Source: Paenibacillus alvei DSM 29 (GTDB lineage: Bacteria; Bacillota; Bacilli; Paenibacillales; Paenibacillaceae). Taken from it: a stretch of 64,000 nt of DNA. The position numbers and the translations under genes are program-made. Location: the NCBI RefSeq assembly GCF_000293805.1, contig NZ_AMBZ01000001.1:124001-188000 (forward strand). The letters are read 5' to 3'. The notes beneath the pieces are model-generated. The model saw nothing but the letters and a program-made list of their open reading frames with translations, did no database searches and was not told the origin of the DNA. Each line of letters begins with the position of its first letter. Positions within the stretch are counted from its first letter, which is position 1. Below, piece by piece: positions 53,724 through 62,593 of the stretch.

Positions 53724-55574
53724 TTAGGCTCTTCGTTGATTGGAACGAGAATGATGAATCAGTTCGGCATAGTATCCGTCCTGTGCTAACAGCGATTCAT
53801 GTGTCCCCTGCTCTGTCACGCGGCCATGCCGCATCACGATAATACGATCCGCATGCTGAATTGTAGATAAGCGATGAGCAATAACGAGCGTTGTCCGTCC
53901 CTCGGATACAACTTGCAGTGCTTGTTGAATAAGCTGCTCTGTATGAGAATCCAGGTGCGCCGTCGCCTCATCCAAAATAAGAATGCGAGGCTGAAACACA
54001 AGAATGCGCGCGAAGGAGATAAGCTGTCTCTCCCCTGCCGACAAACCACTTCCGCGTTCTGACAGCCTTGTATCATAACCCTTCTTCAAGCGTTTGATAA
54101 GACCGTGCGCGCCGACAGCCTTGCATGCCCAGACCACTTCTTCACGAGTTATCGTATTTTGAAATAATCGGACATTATCGAGGATTGAGCCGGAATAGAG
54201 AAACGGATCCTGCTGTACAAGTCCTACAATTTGATGCAGCGTATGTTGCGGCAGCTTGCGGATATCGACCCCGTCAATTTCCACGCTTCCCCGCTTGACA
54301 TCATAAAATCGGGCTAGAAGGTTCACAAGTGAACTCTTGCCTGCCCCTGTAGTACCCACGATGCCTATAAATTCGCCTGGTCTAATATGCAGATCCAGAT
54401 CGTGCAGCACGTCTCGGTCATCGACATAGGCGAAGCGAATATGGTTGAAGTCAATCTTCCCTTGGACATCAGAGGCTGCCACTTTATGGGTATCTTCCGG
54501 TTTTGGATCGGTCACTTCCGGCTGCACGCGGAAAATGCGCCATAAGCGATCCATAGATACGCTCGTCGACTGAAGCGTATTCCACTGCTGAGTAATATGG
54601 TTGATCGGCTGGAAAAATTGCCGAATGTAGTTGATAAAAGCATATAAAACACCGAATGCCAAAGAAGTATCCAATACCGCATAACCGCCAAGCCACACGA
54701 TGAATGCAATGGATACGTTGCCCAATATATCGAAGGAGCGGTTGAACATGATGCTTGTTCGCACCTCGCGCAGGTTTTCACGCAAATACTTTCGATTCTG
54801 CTCAGTAAAGCGTTCCGTCTGCTCCTGTTCCTGATGAAATGTCTGAATCAGACTCATGCCTGACAGATTCTCCGCCAAGAAACCTATGAGTCTGGATAGT
54901 TCTCCGCGCGCGCGTTGATAGGCAGATCGCAAGGCCTTGCGAAAGGCGACCGCAATCGCAAAAATAATCGGAAATAAAATTAAGCTGTACAACGCAAGCT
55001 TCGCGTCAAGCGAGAACATAAAGGCCACAACCAATATAAGCGACAATCCATCCCTTACTGCACTTAGTAACACCTGGGTAAAGAACCGATTAATCGTTTC
55101 GGTGTCGCTCGACACGTTCGTCACAAGACTGCCCATCGAATGGCGATCGAAGAACGACATTGATTGCTTCGTAATATGCTCGAACAAGTCTTTCCGAAGC
55201 TGTCCGACAATCCCTTGCCCTACCTTCTGCAGCAGATTGGCCTGGATGTACGTAAACAATAAGCTGAGCAGCGCCAGCAGCAAATAACCGCCGCCAAGCA
55301 TAAACAGCGTCTCCACTCCATGCTTGCCAGCTAGTACATGATCGTCAATTGCTATCTTTACAAGGTAAGGCTGCAGCAGATCCGCACCAATTGCGAAAAA
55401 GGTACATAAAAAAATCGCGAGAAACGTAAGGCGGTACGGCTTTGCATACGCAAGCATGGCGCGAAACGATTGCCTGCGATCGTCTGGAGATCTATCTGCA
55501 AGGCGTGGGCCGGAATTCTTAGGCTGGATCCGAGGGTTATTCCTACTGTTCTCATTCATTGTCGGCTCAGGCAT
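53724..55574 (-). CDS. ABC exporter half-transporter A
   Basis: 616 residues: six-helix exporter domain (about 45-330), then the ABC domain with Walker A GIVGTTGAGKSSLVNLLARF, Q-loop GLVQQDPFLYSG, signature LSAGERQ, Walker B ILILDEATAHLD and switch His IAHRLS. The catalytic Glu is canonical. Its ATG overlaps the stop of half-transporter B by 8 bases, so the pair is coupled and heterodimeric. Substrate unknown, possibly drugs or lipids. Confidence 0.92.
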   Translation of the reverse strand: MPEPTMNENSRNNPRIQPKNSGPRLADRSPDDRRQSFRAMLAYAKPYRLTFLAIFLCTFFAIGADLLQPYLVKIAIDDHVLAGKHGVETLFMLGGGYLLLALLSLLFTYIQANLLQKVGQGIVGQLRKDLFEHITKQSMSFFDRHSMGSLVTNVSSDTETINRFFTQVLLSAVRDGLSLILVVAFMFSLDAKLALYSLILFPIIFAIAVAFRKALRSAYQRARGELSRLIGFLAENLSGMSLIQTFHQEQEQTERFTEQNRKYLRENLREVRTSIMFNRSFDILGNVSIAFIVWLGGYAVLDTSLAFGVLYAFINYIRQFFQPINHITQQWNTLQSTSVSMDRLWRIFRVQPEVTDPKPEDTHKVAASDVQGKIDFNHIRFAYVDDRDVLHDLDLHIRPGEFIGIVGTTGAGKSSLVNLLARFYDVKRGSVEIDGVDIRKLPQHTLHQIVGLVQQDPFLYSGSILDNVRLFQNTITREEVVWACKAVGAHGLIKRLKKGYDTRLSERGSGLSAGERQLISFARILVFQPRILILDEATAHLDSHTEQLIQQALQVVSEGRTTLVIAHRLSTIQHADRIIVMRHGRVTEQGTHESLLAQDGYYAELIHHSRSNQRRA

Positions 55575-57312
55575 TTCTCATCCCCTCCTCTTGAATCATA
55601 TAGAGCGAGGCATAGTAGCCGCCTGTCCGGACAAGCTCTTCGTGCGTTCCGCGTTCCGCAATGCATCCATTTTCAAGCACAACTATTTCATCGGCGTGAC
55701 GAACAGCACTAATGCGATGCGCAATAATGATATTGGTCTTGCCCTTCCTTACTGCTCGCAAGTTGTTCAATATCGTCGTCTCTGTCACAACATCGACTGC
55801 ACTTACACTATCGTCCAATATGAGAATGGGGGCATTCTTAATAATCCCCCGCGCTAGGCTTGTGCGCTGGCGCTGGCCCCCGGACAAGGTAAGACCGCGT
55901 TCACCAAGCTTCGTACGGAATTGATCCGGGAATCCCATAATATTGTCCCATACATCCGCATGCTTTGCTGCATCCTCAACGGCTTCGTCTGCTGCATTCC
56001 GGTCGTAGAAAGCAATATTATCGCGAATCGTGGTACTGAACAGGAATCCATCCTGCGGTACATAGGCAATTTGCGTCCGTAAGCTCTCCAGCGTTCCTTG
56101 GCAAATGTCCTTGCCCCCAATCCATATCGTCCCTTCCGGTGGATCGTACACGCGTAGCAGAAGCTTCACCAGTGTCGACTTGCCGCTTCCCGTCTTGCCG
56201 ACAATCCCCAGCGTCTTCCCGGTCGGAACATGAATACTCACGTCAGATAAGGATGCGCCGGTACCCTCAGGATAAGTAAATGATAAATGTTTGATTTCAA
56301 TTGCCGCTTTCTCTGCCGAAATAGGCATCGCATCATCCAGTTCGCGGATGTCCGGTTCTTCAGTTAGCAGTCGGTTCAAGCGGTCAAGCGAGGCTCTGGA
56401 GCGCAGCATCACATTAATTACGTTGCCGATTTGCTGGAGGGGCGTCATAATCATGCGCAAATATAGGGTCAATGTAACGAAGCCGCCAAGAGACAACTGT
56501 CCCTGAATGGACAGAATGCCTCCGTACGTGATCGCAATAACGAGCGAAAGTGCGCCTGCGAACGGAATGAGCGCCTGAAACAAAGAAGTCATACGAACAA
56601 GCCCCAATTGATTGTCACGAATTTCATCGACTGTAGCTCCAAAGCGTTCCTCTGCCACATGCTCCACTGCGAACGTCTTCGTCACCTTCATGCCTCCGAA
56701 TTGCTCTTCTGCAGATTCGGTCATTGCCGCCAGTGATTCCTGCACCGCTCGCGAGCGAGTTCGAATGCGCGGCCCGAAATAGATGACGATCAGCGGTATC
56801 GTTAGCAGTGGAAGCACACATACGAATACCAAGTACAACGGAATACCGCTTATGCCCATCATGATGATGACAGACAAGAGCAGGATCGTAGCATTCGTTG
56901 TCTGGTTCACACCGTTGGCGATCGTTTCTCGGACTGAGGTCACGTCATTCATGAAGTAGCTTAACAGCTTGCCTACACCATGATTCGAATAATAGTGCTC
57001 GCTCAGCTTGGTGAATTGGACGAACAGCTTCTGCCTCGTATTGAATTCGAACTCGCGTCCAAGGCGGTGATTCACGTATTGTCCGATACCGAACAAGAGA
57101 CCGTAGCCTATTGCCACTCCCAGCAGCCATAAGCTGTAATGAATCACCGCTTCCTTCGTCAGCCCCTTCATCTGCAAATCATCTGTGAACCGCCCTAGCA
57201 AGGTCGGGAATAGAGAATAAATGATATTGGATAATGCCATGCAGCCCACAGCTATCACATACAGCGGCAGATGAGCCCGGACATGACTAAGCAGCAGCGT
57301 CTTTCCCTTCAT
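55567..57312 (-). CDS. ABC exporter half-transporter B
   Basis: Start ATG 57312 (GTG 12 bases upstream possible). 581 residues: exporter domain, Walker A GIVGKTGSGKSTLVKLLLRV, signature LSGGQRQRTS, and Walker B ILILDDSVSAVD, in which the catalytic Glu is Asp. Such a degenerate site paired with a canonical partner is typical of heterodimers such as YheH/YheI (BmrCD). Confidence 0.92.
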   Translation of the reverse strand: MKGKTLLLSHVRAHLPLYVIAVGCMALSNIIYSLFPTLLGRFTDDLQMKGLTKEAVIHYSLWLLGVAIGYGLLFGIGQYVNHRLGREFEFNTRQKLFVQFTKLSEHYYSNHGVGKLLSYFMNDVTSVRETIANGVNQTTNATILLLSVIIMMGISGIPLYLVFVCVLPLLTIPLIVIYFGPRIRTRSRAVQESLAAMTESAEEQFGGMKVTKTFAVEHVAEERFGATVDEIRDNQLGLVRMTSLFQALIPFAGALSLVIAITYGGILSIQGQLSLGGFVTLTLYLRMIMTPLQQIGNVINVMLRSRASLDRLNRLLTEEPDIRELDDAMPISAEKAAIEIKHLSFTYPEGTGASLSDVSIHVPTGKTLGIVGKTGSGKSTLVKLLLRVYDPPEGTIWIGGKDICQGTLESLRTQIAYVPQDGFLFSTTIRDNIAFYDRNAADEAVEDAAKHADVWDNIMGFPDQFRTKLGERGLTLSGGQRQRTSLARGIIKNAPILILDDSVSAVDVVTETTILNNLRAVRKGKTNIIIAHRISAVRHADEIVVLENGCIAERGTHEELVRTGGYYASLYMIQEEGMRNA

Positions 57313-57799
57313 GGATAGCACCACATCCTGTCTCTTATTCTTTTGTTATAGCCGCTGCTTCACCATACAGCATCGGCTGACTCGTTATCAGCCGCATGCG
57401 GGTGCAGCGTGTTCATTGCATTTTTTGAAAGTTATTTTGTCACTGCATTTTCTTTATCGCACTGTGTATATCTGTACATAAATAGTAATGGAAATGTCCA
57501 CCACACACAAACCATATTTTTACATACAGACATACAAGCAGCCATACTTTACTTTACAAAATATTCATCCCTTCCTTCTTAAATATAAGGTGTTCACCCC
57601 ATCCAAATAGGCCGTACGGTTCATGAGTAGGTATAGAAGAAATGAAGTCGGCAAAAGTATTGCGTTAGAGATAATGCGGACAACGTTATTGCACAGGGAA
57701 ACAGAAAAGCCGCTTGCCTCGATCTGAGGCAGCGGCTTGAAACTGCAAATAACGTCATCTACGTGCGACTTATGAAATTGTTCGGAAACAAGCTACAAG
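57313..57799. other. 487-base region without a convincing gene
   Basis: Holds the likely ABC-operon promoter and, at 57707-57738, the methyltransferase terminator (minus-strand AAGCCGCTGCCTC with GAGGCAAGCGGCTT, then TTCTGTTT). A 34-codon plus frame near 57622 lacks a ribosome site. Confidence 0.5.
57707..57738 (-). terminator. Terminator of the class I methyltransferase gene
   Basis: A 13-bp stem around a short GATC-type loop, followed on the minus strand by TTCTGTTTCCC. Confidence 0.7.
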
Positions 57800-58504
57800 C
57801 TAATTATGGGCAGCTAAAATCAATGCCGAGGCATCTGATGCATAAGGCGCCTTTTCAAAATTACTGTAAGCTTCGATATGATCAAATCCGCATTGTTCAA
57901 GCATCTGCACTAGCTGATTGTACGTAACCGGGATCAAGGGGATGGAGCTGCTCACCGACTGACCATTAGCCGTCAACGTCGTCGTAAACAGCACCTTATC
58001 ATCAACAAGCTCGTAGCTTCTTTCAAAAGCAACATGCTCATTGCGAATGACCGGGAACGTAAAATTGCTTCCGGCAAGTACGTTATCATAGTTCACAACT
58101 TGAATGAGCAGTGTTCCGTGTGCCCGCAAACTCCCGTACGACTGCTGCAGAAATTGATGAATCTCCTTCCTGTCCTGAAGGTGTGCAAGCGTATTGCCCA
58201 CACAGTATATGCCATCATAGTGATCGGTGAGCTGCTCCAACTCCAGCATAGAGGTTGAGATGGCCGTAAGCCGCCCGCATTGCTTCGCTTTCGCTCGGAT
58301 GCGAGCACACATCGCCACCTCAGGTTCGGCCGCAGTAACGTTGTAGCCCGCTTCCGCAAGCGCGTAAGCAATATTGCCTGTGCCCGCTCCCATATCAAGC
58401 AGGGAGCTTCCTTCTGCATAATAGGATGAAATATATCGCAGCTGCTTTTCATTTGCCGGAAAGAGAACATCATAATACGGAGTTAAAGCGCGATAGAACG
58501 TCAT
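57800..58504 (-). CDS. Class I SAM-dependent methyltransferase
   Basis: 234 residues with motif I LLDMGAGTGNIAYALAEAGY, motif II VTAAEPEVAMCARI, motif post-I YDGIYCVGNTLAHLQ and LRAHGTLLIQVVNYDN. The usual small-molecule methyltransferase core with a C-terminal beta sheet; the substrate is not evident. Divergent from the DUF438 gene. Confidence 0.88.
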   Translation of the reverse strand: MTFYRALTPYYDVLFPANEKQLRYISSYYAEGSSLLDMGAGTGNIAYALAEAGYNVTAAEPEVAMCARIRAKAKQCGRLTAISTSMLELEQLTDHYDGIYCVGNTLAHLQDRKEIHQFLQQSYGSLRAHGTLLIQVVNYDNVLAGSNFTFPVIRNEHVAFERSYELVDDKVLFTTTLTANGQSVSSSIPLIPVTYNQLVQMLEQCGFDHIEAYSNFEKAPYASDASALILAAHN

Positions 58505-58579
58505 GTGAAAGATCTCCTCTGTTAAGCCTTTATTAGCATATAATCGGATTTAACTATATCGTAAAAACTTGATGCAAAA

Positions 58580-58595
58580 TGTGATCTCAATCAAA
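58580..58595 (+). promoter_or_regulatory. Fnr/Crp-like half-conserved site before DUF438 gene
   Basis: TGTGA-N6-TCAAA, close to the TGTGA-N6-TCACA pattern. It lies upstream of a TTTGCT-N16-GATAAT promoter whose -10 overlaps a Fur-box-like TGATAATGAATCTCA (58633-58647). Confidence 0.4.
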
Positions 58596-58667
58596 TCATC
58601 CAGAGTCTTTCTTTGCTATCATAACCATGCATTGATAATGAATCTCAATTGCAAAGGAGAGCTTAAA

Positions 58668-59924
58668 ATGAGTGAACTTATTAATAATCGCGAGAACCGT
58701 ACCTTACATCATACAGAACGTCAACAGCTTCTTAAACAAATCATAAAGGATCTTCATAACGGACAATCAGAAGATGCTGTGCGCGAACGATTCAAGCAAG
58801 CGATCGGCAATGTTACCGTACAAGAAATATCGCAGTTGGAAGAAGCCTTGATGAGGGAGGATGGCATTCCTGTTCAAGAGGTGCAGCGTCTTTGCTCTGT
58901 GCACGCTTCCGTCTTCGAAGGATCGATTGAGGATATCCATCGTTCGGATCGCGCCGAAGATCAACCAGGACATCCCGTTCATACGTTCAAGCTGGAAAAT
59001 AAAGCGATCGATCAGCTCGTCAATTTCAAAATGAAACTTCATAGCGAACAATATGCCAAAAATGATACAGAGCAGAATCGATACAAGCTCTTAAATGACC
59101 TGAACTTGTTGTTAGACGTCGATAAACATTACAGCCGTAAAGAAAATCTGCTATTCCCTTATCTTGAGAAATATGGAATTTTCGGTCCAACAAAGGTAAT
59201 GTGGGGCGTTAATGATCAGATTCGGGCTTCCATTAAAGAGGCGAAGCGTCAATTAATGGAGCACACACCTAATCAGCAGAAAATCCTGAATCTGCTTCAG
59301 ATCGTCATACATGAAGTGACTGCCATGATATCGAAGGAAGAGAATATTTTGTTCCCGATGGCATTGAACGCCTTAACGGAAGACGAATGGTTCAAAATCG
59401 CGCATGAGAGCGAAACGATCGGCTATTGCTTGGTAGAGCCTGCTGGAACGTGGAGCCCAGCGCGCCATCACATTAAAGACTTCCCCGAACAGAATGATTC
59501 GACTGATGAGGAATCACTTGACGGTTACGTTCGCTTTGAGACTGGAATCTTGTCCGTCAAGCAACTGGAAATGATCATGAACCATCTTCCCGTCGATCTT
59601 ACCTTCATCGATCAAGATGACGTGGTTCGGTTCTTCTCTCATGGCAAGGATCGAATCTTCGCGCGCACGAAAGCCGTAATCGGACGGACGGTTCAGAACT
59701 GCCATCCGCCACAGAGCGTCCATGTCGTGAATGAGCTGTTGGCGGACTTTAAGGCAGGCAAGAAAGATGTCGAAGATTTTTGGATACCATTCAAGGATAA
59801 GTTTGTATATATACGCTATTTCGCGGTTCGGGATGAATCGGGGCAATATATGGGGACATTGGAATTTACGCAAAATGTAAGCGAGATACGAGCATTAGAG
59901 GGACAAAAGCGCATCATGTCCTAG
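58668..59924 (+). CDS. DUF438/hemerythrin-like/PAS protein
   Basis: ATG behind AAAGGAGAG. 418 residues: DUF438 (LLKQIIKDLHNGQSEDAVRE, about 15-85), a hemerythrin-like helical domain with His/Glu ligands (LLLDVDKHYSRKENLLFPYL, VIHEVTAMISKEENILFPMA; 90-260), and a PAS domain (LPVDLTFIDQDDVVRFFSHG, 310-410). The family is linked to iron or NO/oxygen sensing and anaerobic life. It probably binds a di-iron centre. Confidence 0.85.
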   Translation: MSELINNRENRTLHHTERQQLLKQIIKDLHNGQSEDAVRERFKQAIGNVTVQEISQLEEALMREDGIPVQEVQRLCSVHASVFEGSIEDIHRSDRAEDQPGHPVHTFKLENKAIDQLVNFKMKLHSEQYAKNDTEQNRYKLLNDLNLLLDVDKHYSRKENLLFPYLEKYGIFGPTKVMWGVNDQIRASIKEAKRQLMEHTPNQQKILNLLQIVIHEVTAMISKEENILFPMALNALTEDEWFKIAHESETIGYCLVEPAGTWSPARHHIKDFPEQNDSTDEESLDGYVRFETGILSVKQLEMIMNHLPVDLTFIDQDDVVRFFSHGKDRIFARTKAVIGRTVQNCHPPQSVHVVNELLADFKAGKKDVEDFWIPFKDKFVYIRYFAVRDESGQYMGTLEFTQNVSEIRALEGQKRIMS

Positions 59925-60014
59925 ATAACTCTGTTCTCCAACACTGGCTCACCGGTACCGTCTTTCTTACGCGAAATGTACCGTAGGCCGCACAATCAGC
60001 CCAACTGCTGCTTG

Positions 60015-60050
60015 CAAGCCGCTTTCCTTTTCATTCAAGGGAGCGGCTTG
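60015..60050. terminator. Stem-loop between convergent DUF438 and EcsC genes
   Basis: CAAGCCGCT pairs with AGCGGCTTG across an 18-base loop. No strong T-run, so a weak or bidirectional terminator. Confidence 0.5.
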
Positions 60051-60079
60051 AAGCAATAAGCACTGTCTGCAACTAACGC

Positions 60080-60928
60080 TTAGCAACTTGCATCCGGCAC
60101 CTTCATGCGTTCCAGTACCGCCCGCTTGCGATACAGCATCTGCGCCGTCTCCGCCATGTCATGAATCATGGAGCGGTTCATGAACGAACCGAACACCATT
60201 CCGATGACCGGCACGGATTGGAACAGCTTCTTCCAGCCAAAATTATCAGTAAAGGACACCATCGTTTCCCGCCAGCCCTGTACTTCAGACAGGGAGTCAC
60301 GAAGCCTATTCGGGTTGTCATAGTCGCCAATGTCCTGCAGCACTGCCTGCTTGCCTACAATGTCCGACATCGTAAGCTGCATGCACTTTACAATAAAGAG
60401 CCTCTCTCTTGGATCATCCGGATCAAAGCCGTAGCATATCGCCGTCTCCTGAAGCACTTTCAAAGCAATCCCTAGAACCGCGGGGATATCAACCGCCAAC
60501 GTAAATATGCCGCCAAATCCGGTCGTCGCTCCTTGCGCAAATGCTACTGTTTTATTGGATTCCTTTACCGAATCCGCAACAGCATTGCTCAGGGCCAGCG
60601 GCATCTGCCTCACACCTGACAAATCCAGAGGACTCCCCTGTGCAGTGAAGGCCGCGAACGAGTCAGGCTCTTCTTCTTTCCACTTGTTGCAGAGCTTCTG
60701 CAATATGCTTTTTTTCTGGACTAAATAGCTTCCGCCTGTATGGAGATAGCCCCCCAGCTCATCCAGCAATTCAGCCATTTTGTTTTGTATCCCTTTGGGA
60801 GTAAAGCGATCCAGCAGCGTGAACGGCAGCCGTCCTACTTTTTCAAAAATGGATAAATCCTTCTGCTCGCGTTCCCATACTTCAATCGCTTGCAGCATCT
60901 GTTCAAGTTCAAGTCTCGATTCTCCCAT
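60080..60928 (-). CDS. EcsC-family protein
   Basis: 282 residues with the EcsC-family pattern GATTGFGGIFTLAVDIPAVL, ALKVLQETAICYGFDPDDPR, ERLFIVKCMQLTM and VPVIGMVFGSFMNRSMIHDM. EcsC accompanies the EcsAB ABC transporter in Bacillus, but here it stands alone. Two Gly-rich hydrophobic stretches may associate with the membrane. Function unknown. Confidence 0.82.
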   Translation of the reverse strand: MGESRLELEQMLQAIEVWEREQKDLSIFEKVGRLPFTLLDRFTPKGIQNKMAELLDELGGYLHTGGSYLVQKKSILQKLCNKWKEEEPDSFAAFTAQGSPLDLSGVRQMPLALSNAVADSVKESNKTVAFAQGATTGFGGIFTLAVDIPAVLGIALKVLQETAICYGFDPDDPRERLFIVKCMQLTMSDIVGKQAVLQDIGDYDNPNRLRDSLSEVQGWRETMVSFTDNFGWKKLFQSVPVIGMVFGSFMNRSMIHDMAETAQMLYRKRAVLERMKVPDASC

Positions 60929-61263
60929 CGTTCTTTATCTCTCCGTCCCCGCATTAGAATAAACAATTATTTCTATACCATACGGAATGACTTCATGTAG
61001 GTTGCGTCTCCTTTTCTCCCAAATGCTCTGCAGTTCGCCAATACAATCGGAAACACAGCAGGGATATAGATGCCAGCGAAAAGTTGGAAGAGATTCATAC
61101 CGAAGGGTCAGCAATTTTCTTGTCGTTTTGTCCAATCTTCCTCTATACTTGGTGGTAATTAAATAAATTTTTATATTTTCATATATTTATGTTCCTGCAA
61201 CTTAATCTTTTATCTATCTTCATTGATGTCTTCATGTTCGTTCCATAGAAAGAAGGGATAACT
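60929..61263. other. 335-base AT-rich region before the isoprenoid/RiPP pair
   Basis: Very AT-rich near 61140-61230 (TTTTTATATTTTCATATATT), suiting a promoter for the rightward pair, but no clear -35/-10 spacing can be fixed. A 66-codon minus frame (60935-61135) with a TTG start lacks a ribosome site and looks spurious. Confidence 0.45.
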
Positions 61264-62202
61264 ATGCATTGGTATGAACCGTTCCAGTCTGAGATTGAAC
61301 AAGTCTTTCATGAGGCCGAATGTATCATCGGAGCATTCCCAGCCCCTTTGAATGCGGCAGGATTACGTTATTTGGAGAAGTTCAACCCTGGCAATGATCG
61401 AAGCACGGACAATTATATATGTTATTGTCTGCCTTATTGGATGCAGGACATGACTGGACTCACGACAACGCATTGCCGCCGCTTGGCTCTGGCAGGAATA
61501 TTCGTCATGCTCTATTACTTCATTCAGGATGATGTCATGGACAACGATTGCGGTAATCCAACCGAGCAGCTTGCCTTAGGAAATCTATGCTACATCGAGC
61601 TGCTTGACATCTATAGACAGCTATTCCCTCCCCAGTCCCCATTCTGGGACAGCTTCAGGCAGTACACATTAGAATGGGTCCATGGCGTCACAAGCGAGCG
61701 TATTCAGGATGTATTCATGACGAATCGCCTTAAGGTCGCTTATAAGGCTGCACCTGTCAAGCTGGCAAGCAGCGGAGCTCTATACTTAACAGACATGGAG
61801 GACAGGCTCCCGCAAGTATCCGAGGCCATTAATACTGCGCTTATCTGTTTGCAAATGAATGACGATTGGGCAGATTGGCAGACAGATCTGCAAGATGGAA
61901 GCTATAATTGCCTGCTGGCCTGGATTCGTTCTATAAATCAAATTCCGACAAATGAACCACTTACTGAGCAGTTCGTTCGACATGCCATTACCGTATCGGA
62001 TGTCCTTTATTCCTTTGGTCAAGAAGCGTTGACACTGCAAGCCAAGCTGGATGCCATGCCGGAATCAGCCCCTCATATCATTGAATTCAGCCGCTCATTA
62101 GTAGAAAATCTGTTTGAAGAAGCCGACCGGATTCGACAACATCGGGAAGCTCTGATGATGGGCGGATTGTCATATTGGTTGTCGAATTCGGTAACAAAGT
62201 AG
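61264..62202 (+). CDS. Class I isoprenoid-synthase-fold protein (ComQ/terpene-synthase-like)
   Basis: 312 residues, all-helical. Two Asp-rich motifs of trans-prenyltransferases are intact: DDVMD (residues 89-93, in YYFIQDDVMDND) and DDWAD (200-204, in LQMNDDWADWQTD). These bind Mg-diphosphate. RIQDVFMTNRLKVAYKAAPV between them is typical of the fold. It could be a terpene synthase or a peptide isoprenyltransferase like ComQ. AGAAAGAAGG precedes the ATG. It is followed by an NHLP-type peptide gene after 68 bases. Confidence 0.75.
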   Translation: MHWYEPFQSEIEQVFHEAECIIGAFPAPLNAAGLRYLEKFNPGNDRSTDNYICYCLPYWMQDMTGLTTTHCRRLALAGIFVMLYYFIQDDVMDNDCGNPTEQLALGNLCYIELLDIYRQLFPPQSPFWDSFRQYTLEWVHGVTSERIQDVFMTNRLKVAYKAAPVKLASSGALYLTDMEDRLPQVSEAINTALICLQMNDDWADWQTDLQDGSYNCLLAWIRSINQIPTNEPLTEQFVRHAITVSDVLYSFGQEALTLQAKLDAMPESAPHIIEFSRSLVENLFEEADRIRQHREALMMGGLSYWLSNSVTK

Positions 62203-62270
62203 TAGTTTGCGGAATACGCAGAATGATACATTGGAAGCGCAAGATATCCCATTCTAAAGGAGGGGTACAC

Positions 62271-62558
62271 ATGGTTTCTGCGGATCAACTACTTAAAAAC
62301 CAAATCATTCACAAAGCTTGGGAAGATCCCTCATTTAAGGAACGATTGCTGTCTAATCCGAAAGCAGCTATTAAAGAACTACTGGGCATTTCAATTCCTG
62401 ACCATGTTGAATTGACGACTCAGGAAGAAACAAAAGATCACTTCATCCTCGTCATTCCTCCAAACCCGGCAGAAATACTTCCTACCGACAATGTTCGGCG
62501 TTTTTCTGGTAATCCATTTTTCCTTCCTCGAAAATGGGCTTCCCTATCATTCTCATGA
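62271..62558 (+). CDS. NHLP-leader RiPP precursor-like peptide
   Basis: ATG behind AAAGGAGG; 95 residues. Residues 1-63 fit nitrile-hydratase-like leader peptides: IIHKAWEDPSFKERLLSNPK, AAIKELLGISIPDHVEL, then EETKDHFILVIPP. The tail after NP (about residues 67-95) has no Cys and ends FFLPRKWASLSFS, with its only Trp at 89, seven from the end. This is the expected layout of a modified-peptide precursor, with the isoprenoid enzyme gene directly upstream. Confidence 0.75.
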   Translation: MVSADQLLKNQIIHKAWEDPSFKERLLSNPKAAIKELLGISIPDHVELTTQEETKDHFILVIPPNPAEILPTDNVRRFSGNPFFLPRKWASLSFS

Positions 62559-62593
62559 CTTGTGGGATGCCCTTTCTCTCTAATTAATCTATT

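Noticed and set aside
57622-57726. 34-codon plus-strand frame before the methyltransferase terminator
   Set aside because: No ribosome site, and its end runs through the terminator stem.
60935-61135. 66-codon minus-strand frame before the isoprenoid enzyme gene
   Set aside because: TTG start without a ribosome site, overlapping the EcsC promoter region, with no family resemblance.
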